The notes: generated by a model not told the origin, from the sequence alone. DNA of 64,000 nt from Paracoccus benzoatiresistens (GCF_026913015.1 NZ_JAPTYD010000003.1:124001-188000), one strand, 5' to 3'; shown: positions 43,805 through 52,611, numbered from the stretch's first letter. Program-made: numbers and translations.

Positions 43805-44434
43805 TCAAGGCTGCCAGCGCAGGAAGTTGGCGATCAGGCGCAGGCCCGTGGCCTGGGACTTTTCCGGGTGGAACTGGGTGCCCACGATATTGTCGCGCCC
43901 CACCACCGCCGTCACCGGCCCGCCATAATCGACATGGGCCAGCAGATGCGCCGGATCCGCGACCCGGAACTGCCAGCTGTGCACGAAATAGGCGTGGTCG
44001 CCCGTGGAAATTCCTTCCAGCACCGGATGGGGGCGGTCGATCACCAGATCGTTCCAGCCCATGTGCGGCACCTTCAGCCCCGGCGCGGCGATGGCCTCAA
44101 CCTCTCCTCCGATCCAGTCGAGGCCAGCCGTCTGGCGATATTCGTGGCCGGTCGTCGCCAGCATCTGCATCCCCACGCAGATGCCCATGAAGGGCACGCC
44201 GCGGTTCAGCACGGCATCGCGCAGCGCCTCGGCCATGCCATCGACCTCTCCCAGGGCGGTGCGGCAGGCGGGAAAGGCCCCGTCGCCCGGCAGCACGATC
44301 CGGTCTGCCCTTGCCGCCACCTGCGGGTCCGCCGTCACCACGATCTCGGCCCCGGCCTCGCGGCCCATCAGCTGGAATGCCTTTTCCGCCGAATGCAGGT
44401 TGCCGCTTTCATAGTCGATCAGCGCGACCCGCAT
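43805..44434 (-). CDS. hisH: Imidazole glycerol phosphate synthase, glutaminase subunit
   Basis: HisH makes ammonia from glutamine for HisF in histidine synthesis. The 209-residue class I glutaminase has C86 in GICVGMQML and the H189/E191 pair in QFHPEKS. The ATG at 44434 shares one base with the hisB stop and has GGGGG seven bases before it; a GTG just upstream is an alternative. hisA and hisF are not visible in the window. Confidence 0.95.
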   Translation of the reverse strand: MRVALIDYESGNLHSAEKAFQLMGREAGAEIVVTADPQVAARADRIVLPGDGAFPACRTALGEVDGMAEALRDAVLNRGVPFMGICVGMQMLATTGHEYRQTAGLDWIGGEVEAIAAPGLKVPHMGWNDLVIDRPHPVLEGISTGDHAYFVHSWQFRVADPAHLLAHVDYGGPVTAVVGRDNIVGTQFHPEKSQATGLRLIANFLRWQP

Positions 44435-45021
44435 CACAGCGCCCCCTTCGTCGAGGGCAGCACGCCTGCCATGCGGCGATCAGGCTCGACCGCTTCGCGC
44501 AGCGCGCGGGCCACGGCCTTGAAGGCGGCCTCGGCGATGTGGTGGCTGTTGATGCCGTGGATGCGGTCCACATGCAGCGTGATGCCGCCATGGGTGGACA
44601 GGGCCTGGAAGAACTCGCGCACCAGCTGGGTGTCGAAGGTGCCGATCTTCTCGGTCGGGAAATCGACGTTCCAGACAAGAAAGGGGCGCGCGGACAGATC
44701 CAGCGCGGCGCGGACCAGCGAATCGTCCATGGCCAGCAGGAAGCTGCCATAGCGGCGGATGCCCTTCTTGTCGCCAAGGGCGCGGACCAGGGCCTGACCG
44801 ATGGCGATGCCCGTGTCCTCGACCGTGTGGTGGTCGTCGACATGCAGGTCGCCCTTGGCGCGGATCGTCAGGTCGATCAGCGAATGGCGCGACAACTGGT
44901 CCAGCATGTGGTCGAAGAAGCCCACCCCCGTCTGGTTGTCATAGACGCCGGTGCCGTCAAGGTTCAGCGCGACCTCGATCTGCGTCTCGGCGGTGGTGCG
45001 GGTGATGGTGGCTTCGCGCAT
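44434..45021 (-). CDS. hisB: Imidazoleglycerol-phosphate dehydratase
   Basis: The 195-residue enzyme catalyses the dehydration step of histidine synthesis with a di-manganese centre. Duplicated motifs are present: [28 protein letters not shown] and later [19 protein letters not shown]. This is the single-domain form (no phosphatase domain). AAAGGA lies seven bases before the ATG at 45021. It leads the hisB-hisH pair. Confidence 0.96.
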   Translation of the reverse strand: MREATITRTTAETQIEVALNLDGTGVYDNQTGVGFFDHMLDQLSRHSLIDLTIRAKGDLHVDDHHTVEDTGIAIGQALVRALGDKKGIRRYGSFLLAMDDSLVRAALDLSARPFLVWNVDFPTEKIGTFDTQLVREFFQALSTHGGITLHVDRIHGINSHHIAEAAFKAVARALREAVEPDRRMAGVLPSTKGAL

Positions 45022-45138
45022 GGAGTATCCTTTCGTCGCCCGCCTTATAGGGCGCGGCGTGCGGCGCGCCAAGTCGCCGGACTTGTCATGGGCGGGGCGC
45101 AATGCCACAAAACAGGGGACGCTTTGAAAGGACCGCCG

Positions 45139-45636
45139 ATGAGCGATATCTCTGTCAGCGAACGCCGCCTCAGTGCCGCGCTGGACCGGATCGACCAGTA
45201 TCTGGATCGTGGCGGCGTCGGTTTCGGATCCTCGGACCCGGATCTGCGGGCGGAACTAGACCAGGCCTATGCGCAGATCGCGGCGCTGACGGACCAGTTG
45301 TCGCAGCGCGGGGATGGCACCGACGGGCAGGATCCGGCGGAACAGGCAGCCCGGTTGGCGGCGGCCAATGACGAACTGGCGGCGGCCAACCGGGCGCTGA
45401 TCCAGGCCGCGGCCGGGGATGGCGACCGGATCGAGGCTGTGAGCGTCGCCCTGGAAGCCGAGATCGAAGCCTTGCGCGCTGCCCGCGCCGCCGAGTCCGC
45501 GCAGTTGGGCGCGCTTCTGGCCGAGGTCGAGCGCCTGCTGGCCGGGAACGAGGCCGCCGCCGCCGCCACCCCCGAGATTGCGGGCGACGCCGGCGGCGTG
45601 CCCGAGGACACAGATGCGCAGGAAAGGGACCGCTAG
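45139..45636 (+). CDS. Coiled-coil protein encoded upstream of zapA
   Basis: The 165-residue protein is almost all helical, with alanine/glutamate-rich heptads at about 38-60, 72-95 and 100-140, and an acidic tail. It has no family I can name and no signal peptide. Its stop codon directly touches the zapA ATG (TAGATG), so the two proteins are made together and an interaction with the Z-ring or ZapA is plausible. The start has GAAAGGA upstream. Confidence 0.8.
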   Translation: MSDISVSERRLSAALDRIDQYLDRGGVGFGSSDPDLRAELDQAYAQIAALTDQLSQRGDGTDGQDPAEQAARLAAANDELAAANRALIQAAAGDGDRIEAVSVALEAEIEALRAARAAESAQLGALLAEVERLLAGNEAAAAATPEIAGDAGGVPEDTDAQERDR

Positions 45637-45999
45637 ATGGCCGAGGTCGATTTCATCATCGGGCACAAGGAATACCGCGTCGCGGCCCAGGACGGCGAGG
45701 AGCGGCTGCTGCAACGTGCCGCCGCCCTGCTGGATGCCGAAGCGCAGCAGATCCTGTCGCAGGCGGGCCGCGTGCCCGAGCCGCGCCTGCTGCTGCTGGC
45801 CGGGCTGATGCTGGCCGACCGCGTCGCCACGCTGGAAGAGCGGGCAGAGAAGGCCGAGCGCCACCTGAACCGGCTGCAGGCCAATCCCACGCGGGTCGAG
45901 GTTCCGGTCATCCCCTCCGACCTGAAGGAGGCGATGGCCGAACTGGCCGCGCGCGCGGAATCCCTGGCCGACCGGCTGGAAGAACAGGGCGGGCGTTAA
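45637..45999 (+). CDS. zapA: Cell division protein ZapA
   Basis: ZapA crosslinks FtsZ filaments at the division site. The 120-residue product has the family's N-terminal beta domain (VDFIIGHKEYRVAAQDGEE), then LLQRAAALLDAEAQQI and a long coiled coil to the end. It is coupled to the preceding coiled-coil gene. A structured RNA, probably 6S RNA, follows, as in many proteobacteria. Confidence 0.92.
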   Translation: MAEVDFIIGHKEYRVAAQDGEERLLQRAAALLDAEAQQILSQAGRVPEPRLLLLAGLMLADRVATLEERAEKAERHLNRLQANPTRVEVPVIPSDLKEAMAELAARAESLADRLEEQGGR

Positions 46000-46033
46000 C
46001 CCGTTGCAAGGACGTGGCATGGCAAGGGCCATG

Positions 46034-46187
46034 CCAGGTCCGTGTTCTTTTTGCTGATGCCTTGCGCCTGCGCCACTCCGCGGATGCCGGGCGTTCTACT
46101 CCATAGCATGTGCCTGCAAGGCCCTGATTTCACGAACTTGCACAGAAGGACCGGCGCCAAGGTCGTGCGGATGACCTTTCGGGTCAT
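46034..46187 (+). ncRNA. ssrS: Probable 6S RNA
   Basis: The 228-base gap after zapA holds a sequence of about 145 nt that can fold as one long irregular hairpin: an outer AGGTC/GACCT stem (46036-46040 with 46173-46177), a CCTTG-CGCC/GGCG-C-CAAGG stem further in and an apical TGTG-CAAG/CTTG-CACA helix, leaving large internal loops. A TGACC-TTTC-GGGTCA hairpin (46173-46186) can act as terminator. Location just downstream of zapA on the same strand is the classic 6S RNA site. I cannot run a covariance model, so this is an informed guess. Confidence 0.6.
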
Positions 46188-46227
46188 TCCTCCCGCCTGA
46201 TGATCCACCCGGATTGCCTGGGCGCCC

Positions 46228-47001
46228 TCAGCCCTCGCCCAGATAGCTGACCAGGATCTGCGCCACCGCCTCGGGCGCGTCGGCATGAAGCCAATGCCCG
46301 GCCCCCTTGACGCGCATGACGCGCGCCTGCGGGAAATATTCGCGCAGCGCCTCCTGGCCCGCCCGGGTCACATAGTCGGACCGTTCCCCCGCGACCTCCA
46401 GGACCGGGCCGTCGAAGCTTGCCTTGGGCAGCCCCTCGGGCCAGCCGACCAGTTCGTCCATCTGGTTGCGCAGGGCGGTCAGGTTCAGCCGCCAGGCCTT
46501 GGGGTTCGCCTTCAGATCCAGCGATTGCAGCAGAAACGCCCGCACCCCGGGATCGTCAACCCGCTCCGCCAGGGCGGCATCGGCAGCGCTGCGGCGATCG
46601 ATGGAGGTCAGGTCCAGCGATTCCATGGCGTCGATCAGCGCCGTTTGCGAATGGCCATAGGCCACCGGAGCGATGTCCAGCACCGCCAGCTTGCGCACCA
46701 TCGCGGGCCGGGTCAGCGCCAGCACCATCGCCGCCTTGCCGCCCATGGAATGCCCGGCCAGATCCACCTGTCCGCCCAGGTCCGCGATCACATCGGCCAG
46801 GTCGCCCGCAAGCGCCGGATAGCTGTGGTCGGGATCATGGAAGCTGTCGCCGTGGTTGCGCATGTCCACGGTAACGACGCGCCGTTCTTCCGCCAGCCTG
46901 CGCGCCAGAGCCCCAAGGTTGCGCCCCTGGCCGAACAGGCCATGGACCAGCAGCACCGGCAGGCCTTCGCCGCTGCCGAAGATCGCGTGATTCAGTTTCA
47001 T
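46228..47001 (-). CDS. Alpha/beta-hydrolase, YbfF-type esterase
   Basis: The 257-residue cytoplasmic enzyme has the oxyanion region LLVHGLFGQGRNLG, nucleophile serine in LAGHSMGGKAAM (about 84-95), an acid in VLEVAGERSDYV and the histidine in GAGHWLHADAP. The pattern VTVDMRNHGDS fits the YbfF/abhydrolase-11 group, which acts on acyl esters; the physiological substrate is unknown. It is transcribed against the probable 6S RNA. Confidence 0.9.
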   Translation of the reverse strand: MKLNHAIFGSGEGLPVLLVHGLFGQGRNLGALARRLAEERRVVTVDMRNHGDSFHDPDHSYPALAGDLADVIADLGGQVDLAGHSMGGKAAMVLALTRPAMVRKLAVLDIAPVAYGHSQTALIDAMESLDLTSIDRRSAADAALAERVDDPGVRAFLLQSLDLKANPKAWRLNLTALRNQMDELVGWPEGLPKASFDGPVLEVAGERSDYVTRAGQEALREYFPQARVMRVKGAGHWLHADAPEAVAQILVSYLGEG

Positions 47002-47056
47002 GCGGGCGATCCTAGAGTGTCTGGCGCGGGCCTGCCAGTCCGGCTAGACTGCCGCC

Positions 47057-47455
47057 ATGACACGCAGCGCAACCAGTCCCGACGATATCCGCGACATGGC
47101 CGACGAGGTGTCGCGCCTGATCGCCGCCCGTTTCGGCGGCGCACGGCGGGGCGAACGTCCGCCGCTGCATGTCATGCTGCGCCGGAGGGGCGGGGCCTTG
47201 CCGCGCGGGTTGCGCAAGCAGGCGGCCGCCCTGGCCCAGGCCGACCAACTGTCCGCCCAGCCAAAGATCGCGCGCCAGCTGGACCTCGCCCGTTTGTCGC
47301 GCGCCCACCAGGCTCTGGTCGCCCATCTGCAGCCCTTGGGCGAACTGTCGCGCTGGCAGGGCCGGGCGACGGGCTTTGCGGCCTCGGTCGTCTTTGGCCT
47401 GCTGGTTCTGGCGGCGGTCGTGGTCTGGATCATGCTGGAGCGCGGCTACCTGTAA
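47057..47455 (+). CDS. Small C-terminally anchored protein, unknown function
   Basis: I do not recognise a family. The 132-residue protein has a basic, soluble N-terminal part (about 1-100, rich in Arg and Ala, SRLIAARFGGARRGERPPLH) and a single C-terminal membrane helix (about 106-126, FAASVVFGLLVLAAVVVWIM), which suggests a tail-anchored inner membrane protein with its bulk in the cytoplasm. The start at 47057 has no strong ribosome-binding site. It lies divergent from the hydrolase and 98 bases before the MFS gene. Confidence 0.7.
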   Translation: MTRSATSPDDIRDMADEVSRLIAARFGGARRGERPPLHVMLRRRGGALPRGLRKQAAALAQADQLSAQPKIARQLDLARLSRAHQALVAHLQPLGELSRWQGRATGFAASVVFGLLVLAAVVVWIMLERGYL

Positions 47456-47553
47456 CGGTTGCATTCCGTGCAAGGCGGGTTTACTGCGCGGGCGTCTTGC
47501 CATTGCTGCGCTGCAGCGGGATGTTAGGGCAACCACCCACGGGAACGCGCGAC

Positions 47554-48738
47554 ATGACCCAACATGGAAATCTTCGCCATGCCATTCTGGCATTGGCTCT
47601 CGGCGCCTTTGCCATCGGCACGTCGGAATTCGCGGCCATGGGGCTCTTGCCCTATTTCGCAAGCGACCTTGCAATCACCGAACCGCAGGCGGGCCATGTC
47701 ATCAGCGCCTATGCCCTGGGCGTGGTGATCGGGGCGCCCTTGACCTCGATCCTGGGGGCGCGACTGCCGCGCCGCCGCTATCTGGCCGCGCTGATGGCCT
47801 TTTACGGCGTGATGAACCTGGCCGCCGCCGTGCTGCCGGGTCTGGCCACACTGACGGCGATGCGGTTCCTGGCGGGTCTGCCGCATGGCGGGTTCCTGGG
47901 GGTCGCGATGCTCTATGCCGCCGACGCGCTGCCGCGCGAGCACCGGGCGCGGGGCGCGGCGCAGGTTATCATGGGGCTGACCGTTGCCAACATCGTCGGC
48001 GTGCCGCTGGCCGGATGGCTGGGCCAGAGCATTGGCTGGCGGTGGGGCTTTGCCCTGCCGGGATTCATCGCGCTGCTGTCGGCCTGGCTGATCCTGAAGG
48101 TCGCGCCGCGCGTCGGCGGCAATCCCGACGCCCGTCCCTGGGACGAGCTGCAGGCCCTGCGCAACCCGCGCGTGCTGTGGCTGCTGGCCGTTGGCGCCAT
48201 TGGCTTCGGCGGGTTCTTTGCGGTTTACGCCTTCCTGACCGCCGCGATGATCGCCACCACGAATGCCCCCGCCTATGCCATCCCGCTGGCGCTTGGCGTC
48301 TTTGGCGTCGGCGGCACGCTGGGCACCTGGGCCGCGGGCCGGCTGACCGAGCGGGTGGGCCAGATCCGCGCGGCCTATGTCAGCCTGGCCGCCATGGCCA
48401 TGACGCAGGGCTTCGCATCCTTTGCCGTCGGCAACTGGCAGATGATGGTGCTGTCGTCCTTCCTGCTGGCGGCCGGCGCGGGGCTGGTGATCCCGCTGCA
48501 GACGCGGCTGATGGATGTCGCGGGCCGCGCGCAGAACATGGCAGCGGCGATGAACCACGCGGCCTTCAACGCCGCTAACGCGCTTGGGCCGTTCCTTGCG
48601 GGAATGGCGCTGACGGCGGGCTGGGGCTGGGCTTCCAGCGGCTATGTCGGCATCGCGCTTACGGCCGCGGGGGCCCTGGTTCTGACGTTGGCAGTCTGGC
48701 ATGATCGGGCAAGCGCGGCGGTGGCAGACTGCGCATGA
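47554..48738 (+). CDS. Major facilitator superfamily efflux transporter, AraJ/YdhP-like
   Basis: The 394-residue protein has 12 predicted membrane helices and the DHA1 opening LALALGAFAIGTSEFAAMGL, the loop GARLPRRRYLAA and GLPHGGFLGVAMLYAADAL. This pattern is typical of the AraJ/YdhP/Cmx subgroup of proton-driven drug or sugar efflux pumps; the substrate is unknown. The last 80 bases overlap the convergent DUF599 gene. The ATG at 47554 lies in GCGCGACATGACC. Confidence 0.92.
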   Translation: MTQHGNLRHAILALALGAFAIGTSEFAAMGLLPYFASDLAITEPQAGHVISAYALGVVIGAPLTSILGARLPRRRYLAALMAFYGVMNLAAAVLPGLATLTAMRFLAGLPHGGFLGVAMLYAADALPREHRARGAAQVIMGLTVANIVGVPLAGWLGQSIGWRWGFALPGFIALLSAWLILKVAPRVGGNPDARPWDELQALRNPRVLWLLAVGAIGFGGFFAVYAFLTAAMIATTNAPAYAIPLALGVFGVGGTLGTWAAGRLTERVGQIRAAYVSLAAMAMTQGFASFAVGNWQMMVLSSFLLAAGAGLVIPLQTRLMDVAGRAQNMAAAMNHAAFNAANALGPFLAGMALTAGWGWASSGYVGIALTAAGALVLTLAVWHDRASAAVADCA

Positions 48739-49420
48739 TCACCTGGCGCGAGGTCGAGGCGAACTCGCGCCGCCAGGTCACGAACAGCACCACGGCGATG
48801 CCCAGCATCAGCGCCCATGGCCCTGCCAGCCAGCCCAGCGATCCAAGCGCGAAATAGACGCTGCGCAGGCCCGCATTGAAGCTGCGCGCGGCGGTGATGT
48901 TCAGATCCGCCGCCTGCATGGCGCGGTCCCGCGTCATCGGATCGGCGGGATCGTTCGGCACCGCGGCCATCATGATGGCGCAATAGCCGAACAGCCGGTG
49001 CGACCAGACGAACTTCAGGAAGGCGTTGACGACGAAGAACATCGTCACCAGCAGCTTCAGTTCCCACAGGATGTCCCCCGGCCGTTCCAGTGCCAGTTCC
49101 GCCGCCAGCCCGCGCAACTGATCGGTATTGCCGATCAGCGCCAGAATCCCGCCGGTGGCGATCATGCAGGCGGACGCGAAGAAGGCCGTGCCCTCGCGCA
49201 GGCTGGCCAGGATGTTGCCATCGAAGATCCGGGGGTCGCGGGTGATGAAATGCACCATCCATTCGCGCCGGAACCGCTTCATCAGGACCGAGACCGAGGG
49301 CTTGCCCGCCGGCGGCCGCTCGACCAGCCAGCCGATGGAGAACCAGGTGACGAACAGCAGGGCGATGGCCGACAGGTCGGTCAGGGGAAGCGAGGCGGGC
49401 AGGGACAGAAGCAGATCCAT
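48659..49420 (-). CDS. DUF599 membrane protein
   Basis: The 253-residue protein has about four membrane helices (15-32, 78-98, 120-140, 195-215) and the DUF599 sequence pattern (FRREWMVHFITRDPRIFDGN, SLREGTAFFASACMIATGG, NAFLKFVWSHRLFGYCAIMM). The function is unknown. The C-terminal 25 residues are basic and proline-rich and are encoded in the 80-base overlap with the MFS gene, which suggests that this tail is less constrained. Confidence 0.88.
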   Translation of the reverse strand: MDLLLSLPASLPLTDLSAIALLFVTWFSIGWLVERPPAGKPSVSVLMKRFRREWMVHFITRDPRIFDGNILASLREGTAFFASACMIATGGILALIGNTDQLRGLAAELALERPGDILWELKLLVTMFFVVNAFLKFVWSHRLFGYCAIMMAAVPNDPADPMTRDRAMQAADLNITAARSFNAGLRSVYFALGSLGWLAGPWALMLGIAVVLFVTWRREFASTSRQVIMRSLPPPRLPDHARLPTSEPGPPRP

Positions 49421-49470
49421 GGCCTCTTCTAGCCGCGCGGGGGGGCGGTTGAAAAGATTGCGCCGGGGCT

Positions 49471-49498
49471 CTTGAACGCCTGTTTTCGCCTTCTAAAT
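49471..49498 (+). promoter_or_regulatory. RpoH-type heat-shock promoter of the hsp20 gene
   Basis: CTTGAA (49471-49476) and CCTTCTAAAT (49489-49498) are separated by 12 bases, close to the sigma-32 consensus CTTGAA-N11-15-CCCCATNT. Transcription would begin near 49505 and leave an approximately 85-base leader. Confidence 0.65.
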
Positions 49499-49505
49499 CA
49501 CCTTT

Positions 49506-49593
49506 ACCGGCGGCCTGGATGGCGCCGGTCAGGACGGCCCGCCCGGCGACCGGGGGGCAGAACACTGCATCGCTTGTGAAGGATGTGACCATG
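49506..49593 (+). promoter_or_regulatory. ROSE-type RNA thermometer in the hsp20 leader
   Basis: The leader starts with a 7-bp hairpin (ACCGGCG / CGCCGGT, 49506-49529). Just before the start codon UCGCU (49570-49574) pairs with AAGGA (49579-49583) with a bulged G72-type guanine, extended by CAUC/GAUG pairing across 49568-49585. This U(U/C)GCU opposite AGGA with one bulged G is the diagnostic ROSE motif that hides the ribosome-binding site at low temperature. ROSE elements are known in front of alphaproteobacterial small heat-shock genes. Confidence 0.8.
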
Positions 49594-50043
49594 CGTAATT
49601 TTGACCTGACCCCGCTCTATCGCGCCTCGGTCGGCTTTGACCGTCTGGCTGACGTGATGGACCGCGCGCTGTCGGCTGACGTTTCCGCGCCGACCTATCC
49701 GCCCTACAACATCGAAAAGACGGGCGAGAATGCCTATCGCATCTCGATCGCCGTTGCCGGCTTCGCCGCCGATGATCTGACTGTAGAGGTTCGTGACGGT
49801 GCCGTGATCGTCTCCGCCCGCAAGGCCGAGGAAAACGACGGCCGCACCTACCTGCACCGCGGCATCGCCACCCGCGCGTTCGAGCGCAAGTTCACCCTTG
49901 CCGACCATGTCCGCGTCGATGGTGCCAGCCACGTCGACGGGATGCTGCATATCGACCTGGTCCGCGAAATTCCCGAGGCCCTGAAGCCCCGCCGGATCGA
50001 GATCGCGAAGGCCGCGCCGAAAGTCGAAAAGCTGGACGCCTGA
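49591..50043 (+). CDS. Small heat shock protein, Hsp20 family
   Basis: The 150-residue chaperone binds unfolding proteins. It has the IbpA-like start MRNFDLTPLYRASVGFDRL, the alpha-crystallin domain (about 33-125: YNIEKTGENAYRISIAVAGF, YLHRGIATRAFERKFTLAD, GMLHIDLVREIPEALKP) and a C-terminal IEIAK segment in place of the usual IxI anchor. The ATG at 49591 follows AAGGATGTGACC, which is the hidden ribosome-binding site in the thermometer. Confidence 0.95.
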   Translation: MRNFDLTPLYRASVGFDRLADVMDRALSADVSAPTYPPYNIEKTGENAYRISIAVAGFAADDLTVEVRDGAVIVSARKAEENDGRTYLHRGIATRAFERKFTLADHVRVDGASHVDGMLHIDLVREIPEALKPRRIEIAKAAPKVEKLDA

Positions 50044-50077
50044 TCGTCCGCTTGGCTTCCGCTCCGTGAAGCCCAGG

Positions 50078-50108
50078 ATGCCCGTCGGTTCATTCCGGCG
50101 GGCATTTT
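50078..50108 (+). terminator. Terminator of the hsp20 gene
   Basis: ATGCCCGTCGG / CCGGCGGGCAT form an 11-bp stem (one T-G pair) with a six-base loop and a TTTT tail, 35 bases after the stop. Confidence 0.9.
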
Positions 50109-50117
50109 GCTGTGGAA

Positions 50118-50193
50118 TGGTAGGCCCGGAGGGACTCGAACCCCCAACCAAGGCGTTATGAGCGCCCTGCTCTGACCATTGAGCTACAGGCCC
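50118..50193 (-). tRNA. tRNA-Ile2 (anticodon CAT, read as lysidine)
   Basis: The 76-nt gene has anticodon loop CTCATAA, D-arm AGCTCAATGGTCAGAGC, T-arm GGGTTCGAGTCCC and encoded CCA. With C4-G69 and C5-G68 in the acceptor stem, it fits the TilS-modified tRNA-Ile2 rather than elongator tRNA-Met, which shares the CAT anticodon. The first pair appears to be G1-U72. Confidence 0.8.
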
Positions 50194-50303
50194 GCAGCAT
50201 GTCCGGGGTTAATCGCAGGGCGCGCTTCGGTCAAGCGCCGATCGCCGTTGCCCCCGTTTGCCGCTTCCGCTATCGGGGGCGCATCATTCAGCCGGGGGCC
50301 GCC

Positions 50304-51344
50304 ATGACCAGGAACGGGATCAGCTATCGCGATGCAGGCGTCGATATCGACGCGGGCAATGCGCTTGTCGAACGCATCAAGCCCGCCGCCGCCGCGACCG
50401 CGCGTCCTGGCGTGATGGACGCGCTTGGCGGCTTTGGCGCGCTGTTCGACCCGCGCGCGGCGGGCTATGACGACCCGGTCCTGGTCGCGGCCACTGACGG
50501 CGTGGGCACCAAGCTGCGCATCGCCATCGACACCGGCCACCTGGACGGCATCGGCCAGGATCTGGTCGCCATGTGCGTGAACGACCTGGTCTGCCAGGGG
50601 GCGGAACCCCTGTTCTTCCTGGACTATTTTGCGACCGGCAAGCTGTCGGTGGATGAAGGCGCGCGCGTCGTCGAAGGCATCGCGCGCGGCTGCCAGGCGG
50701 CCGGCTGCGCCCTGATCGGCGGCGAGACGGCCGAAATGCCGGGCATGTATCACGACGGCGACTTCGACCTGGCGGGCTTCGCGGTCGGCGCCATGCAGCG
50801 CGGCACCGCCCTGCCACAGGGCGTGGCCGAGGGCGACGTGCTGCTGGGCCTGGCTTCTGACGGCGTGCATTCCAACGGCTATTCGCTGGTCCGCAAGGTC
50901 GCGGAACACGCGGGCCTTGGCTGGGACGCGGCCTCGCCCTTCGGCGATGGCGATCTGGGCGCGGCGCTGCTGACGCCCACGCGGCTTTACGTCAAGCCTG
51001 CGCTGGCGGCGATCCGGGCGGGCGGCGTCCATGCCCTGGCCCATATCACCGGCGGCGGCATCACGGAAAACCTGCCGCGCGTATTGCCCAAGGACCTGGG
51101 CGCTGAAATCGATCTGTCGTCCTGGACCCTGCCGCCGGTCTTCCGCTGGCTGGCCGAGGCTGGCGGGATCGAACAGGCGGAGATGCTCAAGACCTTCAAC
51201 AGCGGCATCGGCATGATCCTGTCGGTCGCCGCCGACCGCGCCGACGCCCTTGCCGACCTGCTTGCGGGGCAGGGCGAGACGGTTCATCGTCTGGGCCGGG
51301 TCGTCGCGGGGCAGGGCGTGCGCTACAACGGGGCGCTTGCGTGA
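50304..51344 (+). CDS. purM: Phosphoribosylformylglycinamidine cyclo-ligase
   Basis: PurM closes the imidazole ring to give AIR in purine synthesis. The 346-residue protein has the ATP-grasp-like PurM fold with [43 protein letters not shown] and the glycine-rich [14 protein letters not shown] chose the ATG at 50304 that begins the conserved SYRDAGVDI region; the frame is open further upstream into the tRNA gene. It overlaps purN by four bases (GTGA). Confidence 0.96.
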   Translation: MTRNGISYRDAGVDIDAGNALVERIKPAAAATARPGVMDALGGFGALFDPRAAGYDDPVLVAATDGVGTKLRIAIDTGHLDGIGQDLVAMCVNDLVCQGAEPLFFLDYFATGKLSVDEGARVVEGIARGCQAAGCALIGGETAEMPGMYHDGDFDLAGFAVGAMQRGTALPQGVAEGDVLLGLASDGVHSNGYSLVRKVAEHAGLGWDAASPFGDGDLGAALLTPTRLYVKPALAAIRAGGVHALAHITGGGITENLPRVLPKDLGAEIDLSSWTLPPVFRWLAEAGGIEQAEMLKTFNSGIGMILSVAADRADALADLLAGQGETVHRLGRVVAGQGVRYNGALA

Positions 51345-51931
51345 AACGCGTCGCCATCCTGATTTCTGGCGGCGGGTCGAACATGATCCGCCTGGTCGAG
51401 GACATGCAGGCGGACGATCACCCGGCCAGGCCGGTGCTGGTCGCCTCGAACAACCCGGCTGCCGGAGGGCTTGCCAAGGCCGCCGCCCTGGGCGTTCCGA
51501 CCGCCGCCGTCGATCACCGCGCCTATCAGGGTGACCGCGCAGCCTTCGAGGCCGCGCTGCTGGGACCGCTGCTGGAGGCGCGTCCCGACATCATCTGCCT
51601 GGCGGGCTTCATGCGCATCCTGACCCCCGCCTTCATCGACCGCTTCAAGGGGCGGATGATCAACATTCATCCTTCCCTTCTGCCCAAATACCCGGGCCTG
51701 CACACCCATGCCCGCGCCCTCGAGGCGGGGGATGCCGAGGCCGGCGCCACGGTCCACGAGGTCACGACCGATCTGGATGCAGGGCCGATCCTGGGCCAGG
51801 CCCGTGTCCCGGTCCAGCCGGGCGACACGCCCGAAACGCTGGCCGCCCGGGTCCTGCAACGCGAACACCAGCTTTACCCGCTGATCCTGCGCCGCTTCGC
51901 CGCAGGCGCCCGCGAACGCTTCGATATCTAG
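51341..51931 (+). CDS. purN: Phosphoribosylglycinamide formyltransferase
   Basis: PurN transfers the formyl group from 10-formyl-THF to GAR. The 196-residue product shows [16 protein letters not shown] (phosphate loop), the N-H-D catalytic set in [14 protein letters not shown] and [13 protein letters not shown]. It uses GTG as start, inside the purM stop. The gene ends four bases inside the convergent ThiE-like gene. Confidence 0.96.
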   Translation: MKRVAILISGGGSNMIRLVEDMQADDHPARPVLVASNNPAAGGLAKAAALGVPTAAVDHRAYQGDRAAFEAALLGPLLEARPDIICLAGFMRILTPAFIDRFKGRMINIHPSLLPKYPGLHTHARALEAGDAEAGATVHEVTTDLDAGPILGQARVPVQPGDTPETLAARVLQREHQLYPLILRRFAAGARERFDI

Positions 51932-52542
51932 CCCCAGAGCGCGGTCAGCGCCGCCACCGGATCGCTGGCCGACCAGATCTCGGGGCCGATGGCGATGAAG
52001 TCGCTGACCGGCGACAGTTGCTCCAGCAACTCGCGGGTGATGGCGCCCTCGGCCACGACCGGAACCTCGATCATCTCGGACCACCACTGGAACAGTTCCA
52101 GCTCGACCGGTTCACCGCGATACAGGGCGGATGCGCCGACCGGGCCGAAGCTGACGTAATCCGCGCCAGCCTCGCCCGCGCTCATCCCCTCGTGGCGCGA
52201 ATTGCCGCAGAAGCAGCCGACGATCGCGTCCTTGCCCAGTTCCTTGCGGGCATAGCGCACGGCCTTCGCCCCGTCGGTCAGGTGAACCCCGTCCAGGCCA
52301 TGCCGCTGCGCCAGCGCCACATGGTCGTCGATCACCACCGCCACGTCGCGGGCATGGGCGATCTCTCGCGACAGATCGGCCAGGCGGCCCAGTTCGTCCT
52401 CCTCGGCGCCCGCGCGGATGCGCAGGCAGGCCACGGGGAAGGCGTCCATGACCGCCGCCAACTGCGGCCCGAGGGTCGATGCCTGCGCACCGGCGGGCGT
52501 CATCAGGTAAAGCTGGGGGGCATCATTGGTGGCGTCGGACAT
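51928..52542 (-). CDS. ThiE/TenI-family thiamine phosphate synthase-like protein
   Basis: The 204-residue TIM-barrel protein resembles thiamine phosphate synthase (QLYLMTPAG start, VVIDDHVALAQRHGLDGVHL, GADYVSFGPV and the late phosphate-binding IAIGPEIW). Compared with true ThiE the N-terminal strand and the pyrimidine-pocket residues are divergent, so it may be a TenI-like or distinct alphaproteobacterial paralogue. No other thi gene is close. It is convergent with purN, with a four-base overlap. Confidence 0.83.
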   Translation of the reverse strand: MSDATNDAPQLYLMTPAGAQASTLGPQLAAVMDAFPVACLRIRAGAEEDELGRLADLSREIAHARDVAVVIDDHVALAQRHGLDGVHLTDGAKAVRYARKELGKDAIVGCFCGNSRHEGMSAGEAGADYVSFGPVGASALYRGEPVELELFQWWSEMIEVPVVAEGAITRELLEQLSPVSDFIAIGPEIWSASDPVAALTALWG

Positions 52543-52611
52543 GGCGGAACTCCTTTATGTCGCAGATAGCGCAGCTTGCCGCCCGCCGCCAGACGGACTA
52601 TCTGGCCCATC

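Noticed and set aside
46285..47553. Long upstream extension of the MFS transporter frame
   Set aside because: The extension is antisense to the alpha/beta hydrolase and to the small anchored protein's frame; the protein start with a membrane helix lies at 47554.
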